NCBI RefSeq assembly: GCF_000004195.4
Contig: NC_030678.2
Location: forward strand, 133,081,104 to 133,145,103
Length of the DNA stretch: 64,000 nt
Source of the DNA: Xenopus tropicalis
Lineage: Eukaryota > Chordata > Amphibia > Anura > Pipidae
Direction: 5' to 3'
Shown: in pieces, positions 23,479-36,825 of the stretch
How positions within the stretch are numbered: position 1 is the stretch's first letter
Layout of the letters: the number at the start of each line of letters is the position of its first letter
The notes under the pieces: model-generated
Database searches by the model: none
Told to the model about the DNA's origin: nothing
What the model saw: only the letters and a program-made list of their open reading frames with translations
Made by a program: the position numbers and the translations under genes

Positions 23479-26199
23479 GAATCCTGAATCACCTCAAGGC
23501 TCTCATATCTGCCACTTCATTAAGCTCCAAAATAAAACATTCTAAATATGGCTCCCAGATTCACCTAACAGTTGGAGGCAATTTCGCCTACTGAAAAATC
23601 AACATATTTATTGAATTGTATGTGGGGATAAAAGCCACAATAATTGTTTTACCCTAGAAAACCATATATTTTCAAGTACACATTCAGCTAAATCCAAAAT
23701 GGGTAACCATGTTTTCCTACTCCAAACGGAAAGCTTTATTAAATGTAGCAGTTTTAATACAACCAAATAGAAGATACAACATTCTTTGGCACTCAAAGGG
23801 TTAAAAAAAACCCCTCTGTATCAGAGAATTAATAACCTCTGACCTGTGCTGCTGCACAACTAAATTGCTACAATAATAAAATATGTCTCGAGTGATTTAG
23901 ATTTGTTTACAAGAAACGCTACCTAATAATAGAGCAACCGGCCTGAAAGTCATCATGTCAGACGTGAGCTGCTAATCTTCACATGAACCATTTAGAGTTT
24001 ACTGTGTAGGCTGAGATAACTTGTAATCAACAAACACGTCCCCCAACAAGGCATTCTGGCACACAGGCTTGCAGGCATGATAGCTTCATCAGATCCGACG
24101 GACCAATATAGTTACAACCATCCGCTAATGAATCCCAAATACCGTAATAGGAGGGAAAAAAGCTTGATAAAAACAAGTTGTCAGCATTTCCACTAAATAC
24201 TTCCGTATTCTAACGAAAGAAAGTTTGCAAACACAAATGTAAACATGTATATTATTGTACTGCATAGTTACTAATACTAACTTACTGTTGTAAAGAAGAT
24301 AAAAATGAATAATTCACAACAGATCTAAAAGCTATGGCATGTGTTGCCCACTGATCCCATTGTGGGTAGGCCAAATCACCTGCTACTAGTCAGATTGCAG
24401 TCATACCCATTCAATCTATGGGGGAAAAACTGTATTTTGGCATGGTGTGGCTGCTTCCATGTTGTGTTATTTGGACCTTCAGTTACATTAGACATATAGC
24501 TTTAGCATCCCCCTACCTTTTAATTTTTTTAAATAAATATGGAAGTCAACAAAGTGTTTGGTTCTAGGCCCAGCCAACACTAAGAAAAGGATCTAAGTGT
24601 GTGATGATTTTCAGTGACTTAAGCTGCCAGATTCACCAAAAAATCCAAGGCAATATACAATATTGACCTACACTCTGCCAGCAATTATGTTATAGTGGTG
24701 GATTACAAGTCTAAGGTCCTGGACTATATGCTCTTGTGATTTAATAAAGCATTACAGAGGAATCACTGTACTTTTAAAAGAAGTGTTTCTAGTCCATTTA
24801 TTCCCCTTAGGACTAGGACCTAGCCTAGCAGAAGCATGGGATATCAACTGGAGCACAATGTGTGGCCTATGTAATCTTAACAACAACATGGCTGCAGCAG
24901 ATAATCTACTGTGCAAGTTATTTTTACAACAGAGGAAAATGTCTTAATGTCTCATGTCTGTAATATCTACACTGGTGTGTCAAGCCTGTTTGGACCATGG
25001 TCATATTACATTCCAGGATGTGAAAGGTGCTTTAGCACTCATGGACAAATATATAATCATGAAAAAATATACAATGCTTGCCTTACATAGGTGCATTTGT
25101 ATCCACATTACAGGCCCGATCATTAACACTCTGTAAAAGGCAAACCATAGCTATTTCCGAAAGAAATAATAGGAGAAAAAATACAGAGCATTTCTTTGTA
25201 GATATCTCTGTGTATAATTTGCATTCAGAAGAAGGAGCAAATAAGGACATCTTCACTAAAACTTATTATTCTTAGAATGCTCTTCTAAACAACAAGATCA
25301 GCAGAATGTATCACTGCATGATAAATGCATTGCTGCTATGGCAAAGCATCCAACTCTACAAGAACAAGCCTACCAAAGATCAGAATCAGTTGTCTTTTGT
25401 TCTGTATTCAATGGACAGCCAGCGAATTAAGTCTAAAAACTATGTACTGATAACTTGCAGACTGACAATTTTAGTGGATAATGTAAGCCAGAAGTGCAAG
25501 TTTTCAAGGTCTGTCTATAGATTTAATATGCTTAAAAGGGGTGGTGGGCCTACTGACAAGTTATTGAATTCGGTACTTCAAAGATAATTAAATCTACAAG
25601 AGGACACACTGATTGGGCTGCAGCGAAGAAGAAAACCTGGTTTATTAACCCTTAGCCTAATGGGGCTCTTTGATCTAGCATAGATCAAAGAACAGCCCAG
25701 ACCCTGGAAGTCGGGTAACTAGCACCACAGACTTTACAAACTACAGCTGGTGAGTGGTTATTGTTCAATTCCAAAGTTGTTTTTCTTTACCTATTAGTGA
25801 TCATTTCCAAAACTATATTAGCAATGTGCTTTTGCCCCGAATTAATAGTTTTAGATGCAAAGCAAGGAAATCTATCATCAAGAGGAGTATTATTTATCAA
25901 CATAATGTTGCTTACTGATGTCTGTCCAGTCCTTGTCAGCAGCATTACCTAACGGCTTCCATGAACTGCGCACTACTAATTTACCTAATTACATTTTAAT
26001 TTATCATAAACTTCTGTCATAGGTTGCACGAAGCATCTTTTGCCATGTTTTCAAGTTGATGAAAAAACAAAACTCATACTAAACTATCAGTTTTGGAACA
26101 AAGATACATGTATCAATTAGTAAAGTGCTTAGTTAATATTTTCCCTGCCTTTCATTCAGTAGGTTGATATCTTTTCTCTCTCTGTCATGTAGTATTAAA
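23479..26199. other. Intronic DNA, nothing recognised
   Basis: AT-rich intron. Several short plus-strand frames (for example near 25306-25587) lack family features and splice context. No repeats recognised with confidence. Confidence 0.45.
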
Positions 26200-26461
26200 T
26201 AGTGATGAGCGAATTTTTTCACCAGGCATGGATTCACAGTGAATTTACACATTTTTCCATTGGAAAATTGTTTTGTGAGACTACTGTGAAATTTTGGCGA
26301 GGAAAAATTTGGCGCGTGTCAAAATAGGTGCAGTCACATCAAATTGGGCATGGTCCGGTCAAAATGAAGTCACGTGTGACAAATGGTTGCACGACGTTTC
26401 GCAAACTTTCCAGTACTTATGCTAATTTTTTGCCAAAACGTGACAGATTCGCTTATCACTA
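26200..26461. mobile_element. MITE 'TAGTGATGAGCGAA'
   Basis: Inverted ends tagtgatgagcgaatttt and agattcgcttatcacta. The interior is an AT-rich palindrome with mixed gcgcg and acgtttcgc motifs. A well-known type of frog repeat. No matching flanking duplication could be read. Confidence 0.8.
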
Positions 26462-27205
26462 GCAATAACTGCTGAGGACTGCAATGGACCTCTGCCATTT
26501 TCATTTGACTCCTTATAGGTTCCTTTCACTAACTATGAAGAAGCAACTGCTGGTTTTATGGCTTCTTATGTGTTTGGTATGGATGAGCAGAATGGGGGTT
26601 AAATTAATAATTAAAAAAAAAAATTGTGACTGCAAACTATGTGTAACATTGGAAATCTAGAATATTTTTAGAAAAAACAATTCATTACATTTTGAAAAAA
26701 TTGAGTCCCTTTTGTTCTTGTATATGATTATGCCACAGTACCTTAATGACACACGTGGTGCTATTTAATAAAATAGAAATCGTACAAAATTAGCACACTG
26801 CATGTCACGTAAAATGTTTATATGCCACATCTACTTTTTACCACTCCCCTATTACATACCTCTCAAAATCACACCCACATATTTTAATATATTTCCCAAA
26901 AAAAGCTCCAAAATAATTTATACATATTCCTTCTTTCAACAACAGGAAAGCTGGCAGAGAAAGTCTGGAGGACCTAAGAGGTGGGAAGAGGGTCTGGTGG
27001 CAAAAGACTCCATCCTTCCTCCTTTCTTGGAATAGCAATGATTGGCTGGGGGAAGGCTCTGTTGCCACAGGGATAGCAAGCAGAGCTACTGCCAGGGAAA
27101 GTTTCCTTGGGAGTAGGGAACCTGAAACTGGGTCAGTCCCCCTGAAATGGGGACTGATGGCAACCTTACACTACAGTAAAAGTCAATATGAGCCCTAGAG
27201 GCCAT

Positions 27206-27492
27206 TTTTCATCGTACAAAACCTCGTTTTGTACGATATTCGGTGCGTGTTTGGCGGCTCGATGAGGTGATCGATATAGCAGAAGGATGTTGATCAGCCA
27301 GGTTAAAAGATTTTGATCGGCCACCATTGAAGGCGCCCAAACAAAATCTACGTTCAGGGCTGAATCGGCAGAAGGAGGTAGAATTTCTATTGTGTCTACC
27401 TCCACATCTGACAATTCAGAGCTGAACGTCAATGGAGGGTCGGAACGATCTTTCACCACAATCGAAATTGCTACGTGTATGGCCACCTTAAG
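27206..27492. mobile_element. 'GGCCATACAC'-ended hairpin MITE
   Basis: The left end has gtacaaaacctcgttttgta and cgatattcggtgcgtgttt. The interior has cagggctgaatcggcagaag and the paired gaggtagaa / tctacctcc centre. The right end reads acgtgtatggccacctta. Same family as 1-330 and 29130-29458. It lies only about 265 bp from exon 27757-27941. Confidence 0.8.
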
Positions 27493-27756
27493 GGACATGG
27501 TGTGTTTTGATCACCATCACTTGTACCTAGCAACCAGATGTATGGCCAAAACAATAACAGCTATTTTGCAAAGCCTGTCCAACATTCAGGAAAAAAAGTC
27601 AACCAACATATGCAAGCTTAACAGTGGGAATGTACATCCAAATCGACTTCTACAATATCCAAGGGGGATTCTAAGACTGTTAGCAGTATCTGAAGGCCTC
27701 AAGATGAACATCTGTTGCAATTAACAATGGCTGACATGCACTGCTAGGCAGTTTAC

Positions 27757-27941
27757 CTGTTGCATAGTTTGCATAGTTTGCTGTAAAAACTGTAGCTGCT
27801 GGTCCTTGGTTAAGCTTTCTTCTGTTCGGCCATGATGTCCCTTCTCTTGTTTCAGAAGGTCTACTTCATTCCTGTATGCATCTAGCTGCCACCGGAGGCT
27901 GTCATTTTCTTCTTTCAGTGCATAGGCCTGAGCAGCTAAAG
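27757..27941 (-). CDS. enox1: enox1 coding exon (main coiled coil), 185 nt
   Basis: The acceptor ends ccctcag and the donor is gtaaac. With the carried G it gives 62 codons and ends in phase 0. The peptide contains ALAAQAYALKEENDSLRWQL, DAYRNEVDLLKQEKG and LTKDQQLQFLQQTMQTMQQ, a coiled coil highly conserved in ENOX1. Spacing of L/A/M residues suggests heptads across most of the exon, fitting a dimerisation role (inference). The segment between KQEKG and LTKDQ (HHGRTEES) is the variable part. This exon was the strongest single clue to the gene's identity. Confidence 0.98.
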
Positions 27942-28389
27942 CTGAGGGAAAGAGTTTAATTAATGGATGAAAAAAATATCTACAGCTCTGCTTCAGGTTA
28001 TAGCAGTTTGAATGCTAAGTACATTTTCCTTACATACCTAGTAGCTGAAACAAGTTTTACAGTTATTCCTCTACATCTTATATAAGCATAACAAAGTGCA
28101 ACATGCATGGGACTTGTACGCTGGATGTAATATTGATTACCTAAAATAATAAAGAGACCAGAGACTCAGAGACCAGAGCTGGGTGGAAGATAATGGCCGC
28201 AGCTTATTTATTAATTTTCACCAAAATAAACACAAAATGAATCAAGCACGCCAGAATAATAACTCTTCCAGCTGCCTTATTTTAAATCTTTTTACTCCGC
28301 CTTAATGCCAGGCCAGGAGCATATCAAATTTGTTTCAACTCTCCCATTAATTTTAGACCAACATAAACACCTCCAAGCTGCGACAATAA

Positions 28390-28424
28390 TATGTATATAT
28401 ATATATATATTTTTTTTTTTTTAT
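28390..28424. repeat. (TA)n then T-run
   Basis: A simple tract, atatatatat followed by about a dozen T. Low complexity. Confidence 0.85.
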
Positions 28425-29129
28425 ACCACTACCGCATTACAATCCTTACAAAGTACCAGGTAAACACTAACTTGGGCTGGGTGGGTGGGAACGTCATAAG
28501 ACCGTCCCTGATGGAAGGTGAGCCTGTGCCCAAGAGCTTGCCCTTTTATACCCCCCGTACCCTGTACATGTGACTCCTTGTAGCCAATATTCTGTCAGCC
28601 CCTAAACTTGCCATGACCCCTTGCCCAGCTGCTGCTTAATTTTTTATCAGGGACCCCATCACCTACCAGGTGCGTTATAATTAACCCTGCCAATGCTGCT
28701 CCCCCCCCAGCTACAGTCCCATGCTAACTACAGCCCTATATTAGGCCCTCCGTCTACATGATACCTTTAACTAATAATTTTGTGAAAAGAAGAATATCAG
28801 TAAACACACTGACAAAAAAATAATCACAATTATACTGTTAAAGACTTTTAGTACAGAAAATCCAGATAAAGTATATTTGAGACAAGTATTAATTATGGAA
28901 CTCTACAAAAAAGTAATCTTTGGTCTTATTTGTGGACAATGAGCAAGGACCACACAAGAGTCCCTTGTGCTGATCGATCCCTCAGATCCCCCTCAGAGAA
29001 TGTAATGTAAACTTAGTAACTGGTTTTCCTGCCTGTAGCAGCAATAAGTTTGCATCTTAACACAGTTATGCATAAGCTTCAGCCAACAGAGAGATAACCA
29101 GACATTCTCCTTAAGAATCTTAAGCTGGC

Positions 29130-29458
29130 CACACACATGGCGATTCTCGTACCATCGGTCGCACAAAAGATCCTTCCAACCCTCCACTGACATTCAGGGC
29201 TGAATCGTCAGATATGGAGGTAAAAACAATAGGATTTCTACCTCCTGTCGATTCAGCCCTGAAGGCAGATTTTGCTCAGGCTCCTTCAATGGCACCCAAT
29301 CAAAATCTTGTAACCCGCCCGATCGGCGAGTTGACCGATATCAGCAGCCTTCTACGATAATGGTCGACTCACCGAGTTGCCATACACGCACCAAATATCG
29401 TATGAAATGAGGTTTCATACGATATTATCGGTGCGTGTATGGCCAGCTTTAGTTTACA
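29130..29458. mobile_element. 'GGCCATACAC'-ended hairpin MITE (complete)
   Basis: Ends taagctggccacacacatgg and gtgcgtgtatggccagcttt are inverted. Centre gaggtaaaaacaataggatt / ctacctcctg. The arms contain attcagggctgaatcg and its inverse gattcagccctgaa. A tight terminal sub-hairpin (cgtatgaaatgag / gtttcatacg) lies at the right end. This is the fullest copy of this family in the window. Confidence 0.82.
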
Positions 29459-31580
29459 GTGCAGAATTGTTTATTGAATAATGGCAGGTCATTAGCCCCT
29501 GAAGCAGAAAAGCATCCCCTTAGCATCAGACTACCACAATGTTTGATTGTTGCTATCAATAGCCTTAGTGTTAAATACTGTATTTGCATTATACCAGAAA
29601 TAATTGGAACTCTTTTGTCTACTTTTGATTTCAAATATGAGACAAGCATTTGGTGTTTCTCTGCCTTGCCACTCTCCCATGGATGCCATTTAAAGGCATG
29701 AACAATCGATATTGTTACTTATAAATGCAGTAATTTATTAAAGTGTTTTGAGTGTGTTTACTGGGGTTCTCTTTGGCTTACAATGTTCATTCTGAGTGAC
29801 AATATGCACTAACAAGGAAATCAGAAAGAGGCCAAATTCTTTTCTTACATCACTGTAGATATGAAGACACGGCATATGGCATTAAAAAAATCTGAACTGA
29901 CTGCAATTACCTGCAGGGTTTCTGTTTGTCCATATCTACTTTAATTTAGAGAGAGCTATTAGCACTAGTAGAAGACAAATCTAATTGATAAAAAGTGAAA
30001 TAATATGAGAGGTTTACAGTTATCCAAATATTCTCCCAGTTAGCAAAGCAGTCCCTGGAACCAATGAGAAATCACTCTGAGAAACAGCTCCAATCAGTTT
30101 CAGTATATATTCAAATCAATCTTATTTCCTTCTCTTCCTTTTAATATGATTTTGTTTACTTGCAACCTTATGGTTTATAGAGCAGCCTGAATTTAAAAGC
30201 ACCATTAAAGGAGAGAGAAGTCAGTGTGTGCACAGATAGTCAATCTTTCCCTAGTATAAATTGTTTTAAGGCCAAGCTCTAAAATAGTCACAAGCTGAAG
30301 GAGAAATATAATGACTAAAACTGTATAAAAATGTAAATGCTGATATGAAAAAGTATGTTGGTAACACCAGAACATTACTGCATTAGTAGCATTGAATGAC
30401 ACTTAAGTCATTTCCCGGGGACGCTCCATTTGGACTGTTTTCAATTTAAAATGACATTTTTATTACCATAACTGATAGCAGGTGTTTGTGAAAAAATCGA
30501 TTAGTATGCAGGGATGAAAATGACTTCTCCCAAATGAATTGCACAGTCTGTAATATAAGTTGAAATTGAGCAGCAAAGTGCAAAAGGCCATAAAACATGC
30601 ACCAGCAACAGTAGATATATATAAATTATATGGGAGGGAGAGATATAGTAAGTGTTGTGTCGTATGTGTAGATTGCATCTCTTCCAGTGCTATTTAGCCA
30701 TGGAATATTTTTTATGCTTCGTATCATTTTAGAATACAATTCACCATTTTCCCTTACAACGCAATAGCCTGCTATTATGAAGAGCAGATGTTTAGAGAGG
30801 AAAATGCATTTGGTTCATCTGATTCTCCCTGAACAATGCCACTGATTTTTTAATTTTGCGTGAAGCTGTCTCATTCTGTGGGGCTTTGTAGCACGCAGTA
30901 TGACCTAATAATCAGTTTGTGCAAGCAAAGACATTTGCTTGCTTCTAAAATAATGACAGGAAATCTGTAGAAGTTACTTTGCAATGCATGATTATATCAG
31001 TTTTTAAGGAAGGTTTTAAAAGGTCAAAGATGTCAAACCAAAAGTTTAAGATCTACTAAGTTAAGTTTATTTTCTGTCATTTGTGACCTGCAAAAAACTT
31101 TAATTGACAGAGAATTGGGCTTCAATAAAGCAAGAAAAAAAGGAATATCGCATTTTCCTCTGGTACGTCAAAACAACAAAACATGCAAAAAGAAGGCTTT
31201 TTGCACACAGAAAGCTGTATCAGGTTTATATGAAGTATTTGGCATACACAGTAACACTGTTGTCAACTGAAAACTGTGTTTTGTGGGCACCGGATGCATT
31301 AGTTAAGTTTGCTCCCTCCATCTTTTTCTATACTTTCTAATAAGCATCTAGAGGAAGATAAATGGGATTATTTGCTACCCCAAGTGAAGTGCAAAAAAAA
31401 AAAAAAACCACAACAAACTCAAAGGAAATCACAGCCTAAGAGAAGACACTTCTGCATACCTGGAATTACTAGAGATTGATGGCAGAGCAGTGCTCAAGGA
31501 ACTGTACCGCAGGCCAATTCACTTTTCACAGGACATGAGTGCTGTCCTGGTGTCTAAGATTTGGATTTGCCAAACCTGAC
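29459..31580. other. Intronic DNA, nothing recognised
   Basis: AT-rich. Short open frames on both strands look random. No exon or clear repeat identified. Confidence 0.45.
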
Positions 31581-31589
31581 TGTTTTGCC

Positions 31590-31700
31590 AATCTGTCTCT
31601 TCTCAGTCTGTCAATTATAGCTTCTAATGCCAACGCACTCCTGCTGCACAAATATGGCAGCCTCCTCACAGAGGAACATTGGGATCAGATAGGTAATTTA
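31590..31700. mobile_element. Fragment of TTAA MITE family B (reverse orientation)
   Basis: Contains ctgctgcacaaatatggcag, cctcctcacagaggaacatt and gggatcagatagg. These are the reverse complement of the interior of 45791-46153. It lies inside a 121-codon open frame (31539-31904), which I therefore regard as a chance frame. Confidence 0.65.
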
Positions 31701-32929
31701 AAAGCAAAATGTGCCTCCTACGTCTTGCAAGCAACGTCATACACATGCTATGTCACGGAAGTGACATTACACACCACCAGAGCCCCTACCCCTAATCCCC
31801 CAGCTCCATCTCTGGATTTCCTGAAATCAGTGGCGGAGGCTGGGGACAATTTTTTCTCAAAAAGTAAAAAACAAATATATAGGCACCCTAGTGCCTTAAT
31901 ATGAATACAGCCCTGGTGTCAATGCAATTGTAACTAAAACAAGCATCAGTCTGTGCCCTTTGGCCACACGTACACACGTGAGTCACCATCCATCCCAGAA
32001 CATGGTCATGTCATGTTTACAAAACAGGCTATCGCAAGTCTTCCAAAGCCAAGACCACAGGAGAGTAACAGAGGGAACATAAGAGTGGACCTTTGGTGAA
32101 GTCATATATAGCTTGTGTTCGGAATTAGCAGGTTGAAGACTTGAGCAAGCAGCAGCAAAGTTAAGCGGCAGAAGTCACATCACATGGCAAGCAGTACGAT
32201 ATACAAAAAAAAATCACAAATACAGACTAATAGTCTGCACAATAGCGCTACCATTTTTAAGTTCTGTCAGAATATTAAACACAGCACAAGACTTCTATGT
32301 TTCTACACAATTCTACTTCTAAGACATGGTAAGAGACAGCTGCTTCATGTTCTGCTATAAATTTAAATATCTGCACCACAAACATGGTAGATTTTTAAAC
32401 TAGGTATTCACGGAATCCATCATTTTTAGATGCAGATGAAAAACAAACTGTAGCTGAACCTTAATTTGCATTTAATGAAAAAAACTGCATACAGTTTTGA
32501 ACATTCAAATGTGGATTAGCAGAACACTTTGGATTTGACTGAATCTGAAAGTGGCAAAAAGTGCATGATTCATCTAAATCCTTGCACTTTATATATTCAA
32601 AACACTTTTTATACTTTTTGGAGATACCTCAGACTAATTAAGATTCATGGTGTTGGAAACTATACCCCCCACTGAAAAGAGGAGGTGACGGGGAACCCAA
32701 GTTAAAAAGGAGATAAGTCATTATATCCCTATGAGTTTTTTTTACTTATCAATTAATGTGGGATACTCATATGCTAATTCTGTGACTTTCTGTATATGCC
32801 TTTAAATCTAAGTTGTGTATCACTGAATTATATATGGCTTGATAAAGGGCATATAGCCTAACGTCACTATTATGATATGATGTGCTAATTTTAATACACT
32901 ATTTTGCATTATCCAAGTGGCGCTTCATT

Positions 32930-32980
32930 TTTATATATATATATATATACATATATATACATACACACACACGTACGTAC
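32930..32980. repeat. (TA)n/(CA)n microsatellite
   Basis: Runs of atatatat, then acatacacacacac, then the short self-complementary gtacgtac. It directly abuts the palindromic element starting near 32981. Confidence 0.9.
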
Positions 32981-33250
32981 GGGACCTGTAATCCAGACTA
33001 CTTGGGACTGCAATTTGGATCTCCATACTTTAAATCTACTAAAAAAAATCAATTTAAACAGTAAATAAACCCAATAGGACTGTTTTGCCTCAAATAAGGA
33101 TTAATAATATCTTATTTAGTATCAAGTACAAGGTACAGTTTTATTATGACAGAGAAAATCATTTTTAAAAATATGAATTATTTGATTAAAAAGGAATCTA
33201 TGGGAGATGGCCTTTCTGTAATTAGGAGCTTTCTACATAATGGGTGTATA
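32981..33250. mobile_element. 'CAGGTATGGGACC' palindromic family, diverged copy
   Basis: Starts gggacctgtaatccagacta. Middle markers ccaataggactgttttgcct and tagtatcaagtacaaggtac are present, and near the right end ctatgggagatggcctttct. Terminal sequences are eroded. Confidence 0.75.
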
Positions 33251-34137
33251 CACGAAAAGACAAGAGATCCTCTGCATTAGCCCCATAACAATATATTAAT
33301 TTAGGACATTAAGATATTTTGTGCATACAGCTACCAAAAAATGTCCTCCCCTTTAAACAAAAAAAGGGATATATTGTAATATAGTAAAGCTGGCCAACTA
33401 CATCATTCCAGTCATTCGTAGTTTAGCTAGTCCTATGCTTCATTTTATATTAAGAATCTACTTTTTCTTTAGGAATTTTTAGAGGGACAAAGCCTGACCT
33501 GGACCTTGCTTTTTAAGGTTAAAATTCACACAATGATTATAGTACAGAGCAGGAAGCACCCAAATGAAGTTGGAATCCTGAGAGCTACAACACAGAGAAA
33601 GTCGCTGCTATAGTATATATATGCGTATATATTTTATTCATATATAAGCTTCTTACCGTTTGTACTAAAATCTATTATGCACTTCTTGGAGTCATTTCTT
33701 CCTACTTATGCATTTCCAATGTATGCTCTCACTTATTTAAATTTTTGGCTTAAAAACAAAGATGTGTTGCAGTACACATAGGACTGACTCATTCGTCACA
33801 ATGTACAAACAAACTGACATTTTTAAACAAACTTTTTTTTGCATAAACAACTGATGTTATCCATCATAATCCTGCTACATCCAAGTTGGGTGAGATACTG
33901 CCAAAACAAACAGTGAGGTGCCAGTGTTCTTCAAAAGTAGTTGGGATAAAGGCTAAATTTAGAGTTTGGCCATGTTTCATTGTGAACAACAACTGCAGTA
34001 ACAGCTCACATTCCAAAAATTAGAAGTTCTTTGGAACATTTTCCAGACTTTTTTTAGGTTTATGATATACACATTTGCAGATTGTTGTACAAATAAACTT
34101 CTTATAAGTTATTCCAGTGTGAACCATATATATGATG

Positions 34138-34801
34138 ATTGTAATCACTTACTTGATACCCTGGGCCGGTGCCCTTGTCAGCAGAAAACTGCACTGGCTC
34201 TGGGTACCTCCACGTGAGCAATCTTCCTCCTGTATTCTTTTGTTGCAATCCCGGGGGCCGCCACATGCGCAGTACAGTAAAAATGCCAGCTATTTTGTTT
34301 AAGTTCAGCTTTCCACTCTACTGCACATGCGCAAAAGGCGCAAAGACAAAAGGAAGAGGATCGCTTGCAGGTATTTCGGGCCATCACAGGTTTTTGCTAA
34401 TCAGGAGCCCTCACCTTGGGTATCAGCTGGCCATACACCGATCTTCACCCGATATCCCCACCTACGGGTGGGCGATATCGGGGAGGCATGTAGGCAAATT
34501 CGATCGTTTGTCCCTGGGGCCAGACGATCGAATTCTACACGCGGCAATGGGGCAGTCGGTTCAGGGACCGCATCAACGAGCCGATGCGGTCCCCGATCCG
34601 ACTGGATTTTGTAATCTGGTAGATCGATATCTGGCCAATTTCAGGCCAGATATCGGTCAGCCAGGCCCCTCGGTTGTGCCCCTACACGAGCTGATAAGCC
34701 GATAATCGGCCCATGTATGGGGACCTTAAGTCATTACAATCACTAGGGGGTGATAAACATTCTGGCACCCCCGAGTGATAATACATTTCTTTTTCTTTTA
34801 A
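34138..34801. mobile_element. MITE of the 4461/6217 family, split by another element
   Basis: The left part (34138-34423) carries gtaatcacttacttgatacc, gggccggtgcccttgtcagc and the tctactgcacatgcgc centre. The inverse closing block (aagtcattacaatcacta, ctggcacccccgagtgata) appears only at about 34730-34801. Between them lies a 'GGCCATACAC' element. The outer element is therefore the older one. Confidence 0.8.
34424..34733. mobile_element. 'GGCCATACAC' family element nested in 34138-34801
   Basis: Begins agctggccatacaccgatct and ends cccatgtatggggacctta. GC-rich with several internal hairpins: cgatatcccc / ggggagg, cgatcg blocks, gcatcaacgagccgatgc, and tggccaatttcaggccag. A 178-codon plus-strand frame across it (34169-34705) is a by-product of low stop density in GC-rich repeat DNA, not a gene. 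Confidence 0.78.
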
Positions 34802-35904
34802 GCCAGCCAATTATGCAAAGAACAATGTTATTTTAATGCAGGCCAGAATAAGGCCCGCTAACAAATGGAATGCAAGGTGCAAAGCCGAAAGAAAATGGGT
34901 GCTTTTTATCTTTCAGCTGGTAAAGGTGGTAAGCTGGGGAGTAGTGATTCATGCTGAGTCATCACTAATGAGCTCTGAACCTTGCACTGATGTGAGCTTT
35001 TGTGACCCTATAGTGCTCTTGCACTTCTGCTTGTGGACACAGAAAACAACCCCTTATGTTACACAACTAAACTTACTAGAAAAGCCCAGTGCCTTATTTG
35101 GAACTTGGCAAGTCGATTGCTCAGCAAATCATATTCCTTGATAAGCGCTGTACTGATGATGCCATATTAAAAATGGCTCTTGCATTATAAAAGAAAGTGT
35201 TGATTAACTGGAACTAACCTGAATTTTACTCAGCAACATTAAATTTTCCTTACTTGCCTCTCCCATATAACAACATAATGCTCTTATACTGGTTTTCTGT
35301 ATCTATAGATGCATCAGTTCTAGCACTTTGTCACAAACCGTATAATTCACTCTTTCACTAAAGAAATGGAAAGGCTATTAAGACCTGCAAGCAAGTAGAT
35401 TAAAATAACATTTTGCTCCATTACCATTTATGTAATGTTTCTGAGTAGATTAGCATTTTGAAGTGATAGTCATCTATGTGTGACAATTTTCTTAGGGACA
35501 AAAATGCCAAAAAACATGCCATGTTCCATTAGTATTAAAGGGTTAATTAACACAGTGATATCGATAAGATTAGCAAGGCAAAGAAATAACTAGCAGTGTT
35601 TTAAAAGCTGCATATAGTAAAAAAATACCCAAAGCTAATTAAACAGGCATACAAAATATAAATGAAAAAGTAAAAGATGTCAGTAAGGGTTTATAAGCGC
35701 AGGCTGAATCCACCCTGGTGCAGGAACACACAGCCGATATCCGCCAACTAGTCCAAGACTTGGCGTTAGTTGGCAGAGTGGCTGTTTTGCAAATGCCAAA
35801 CTCTTGAAAAAACATTAATGTTACCCTGTAACTAAGCCAAATCGGCCCCATGTGCTGCCTTCTTAACAGCCTTGCAGCCCTATTAATGGTAAATAGTGGC
35901 AGAA

Positions 35905-36092
35905 ATATGAGATCTGGTATCCAAAATGCTTGGGACCTGCGGCTTTCCATAACTCAACAGAAAAAATATTTAGACATTAAGTGAACTCAATAGGATTGTT
36001 TTGCCGCCAGTATGGATTTATGCAGCCTAGTGTCCATCAAGCACAAGGTCCTGTTTTATTATTGCATAGACAAAAGGAAATCATTAAATATC
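35905..36092. mobile_element. Fragment of the 'CAGGTATGGGACC' family
   Basis: Contains tatccaaaatgcttgggacc, tcaataggattgttttgccg and caaggtcctgttttattatt. Both ends eroded. Confidence 0.7.
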
Positions 36093-36232
36093 CTGGTGTG
36101 TCTGTTCCAAATACAGCACATGTATTTAGATGATAAATTTCACACTCTCAAATGGCCTCCCAAAAATGAAATCATTGCTGGGCAAAACAAGCACCAAAGT
36201 ATTAAAGGCCTGTTCATAAACAACATATTGGT

Positions 36233-36530
36233 TACATAGTTAGTTACATAGTTACATAGGGTTGAAAAAAGACCAGTGTCCATCAAGTTCAACCCATCCA
36301 AGCAAACCCAGCACACCTAACCCACACCTACCAATCTATACACTCACATACATAAACTATACATACAATCACTAGTACTAACTGTAGATATTAGTATCAC
36401 AATAGCCTTGGATATTCTGATTGATCAAGAACTCATCCAGGCCCCTCTTAAAGGCATTAACAGAATCTGCCATTACCACATCACTAGGAAGGGCATTCCA
36501 CAACCTCACTGCCCTCACCGGTGTCTGAGG
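36233..36530. repeat. Frog interspersed repeat 'gttacatagggttgaaaaaag'
   Basis: Begins with tandem gttacatag copies, then ggttgaaaaaagaccagtgt, ccatcaagttcaaccc, ctcatccaggcccctcttaa and gaagggcattccacaacctc. A repeat type common in amphibian genomes; I do not commit to a class. Confidence 0.7.
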
Positions 36531-36744
36531 GGATAGCAGCATGATCTGTACACTGCTCCCTCACCCATTCCAGCCTCAAGGTGCAGAAACAAATGAACAG
36601 GCTTTTAACTAAAACAGGGCATAGGTCAGTGGTGCATCAAGGCTGGCTAGGGATGATGGGGATTATATGGCTGATATAAGGTCAACTACTGCAAAGAAGT
36701 AAAATAAATTAGGTATTTGGTTGAAAAAAGATGTGGGAAAACCA

Positions 36745-36790
36745 TTTTTTTTTTTTTTTTTTACCACAATCACGTTTTTCTCCTCCCAGC

Positions 36791-36822
<32 letters not shown>
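36745..36822. repeat. T18 run and A30 run 30 bp apart
   Basis: T18 at 36745-36762 and an unbroken A30 at 36793-36822, which could pair into a hairpin with a 30-nt loop. An open frame here encodes only polyF/polyK and is not a gene. Length is likely variable and error-prone. Confidence 0.9.

Positions 36823-36825
<3 letters not shown>

Noticed and set aside
28140..28760. Possible LTR or MITE with ccagagactcagagaccaga repeats and GC-richer end
   Set aside because: I could not find matching termini or a target duplication, so no element is claimed.
31539..31904. 121-codon plus-strand frame with acceptor- and donor-like sites
   Set aside because: Its middle is a reverse-oriented fragment of TTAA MITE family B, and the protein shows no recognisable family.
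34169..34705. 178-codon plus-strand open frame, the longest in the window
   Set aside because: It spans two nested GC-rich MITEs, has no family motif, and its length is explained by low stop density in palindromic repeat DNA.
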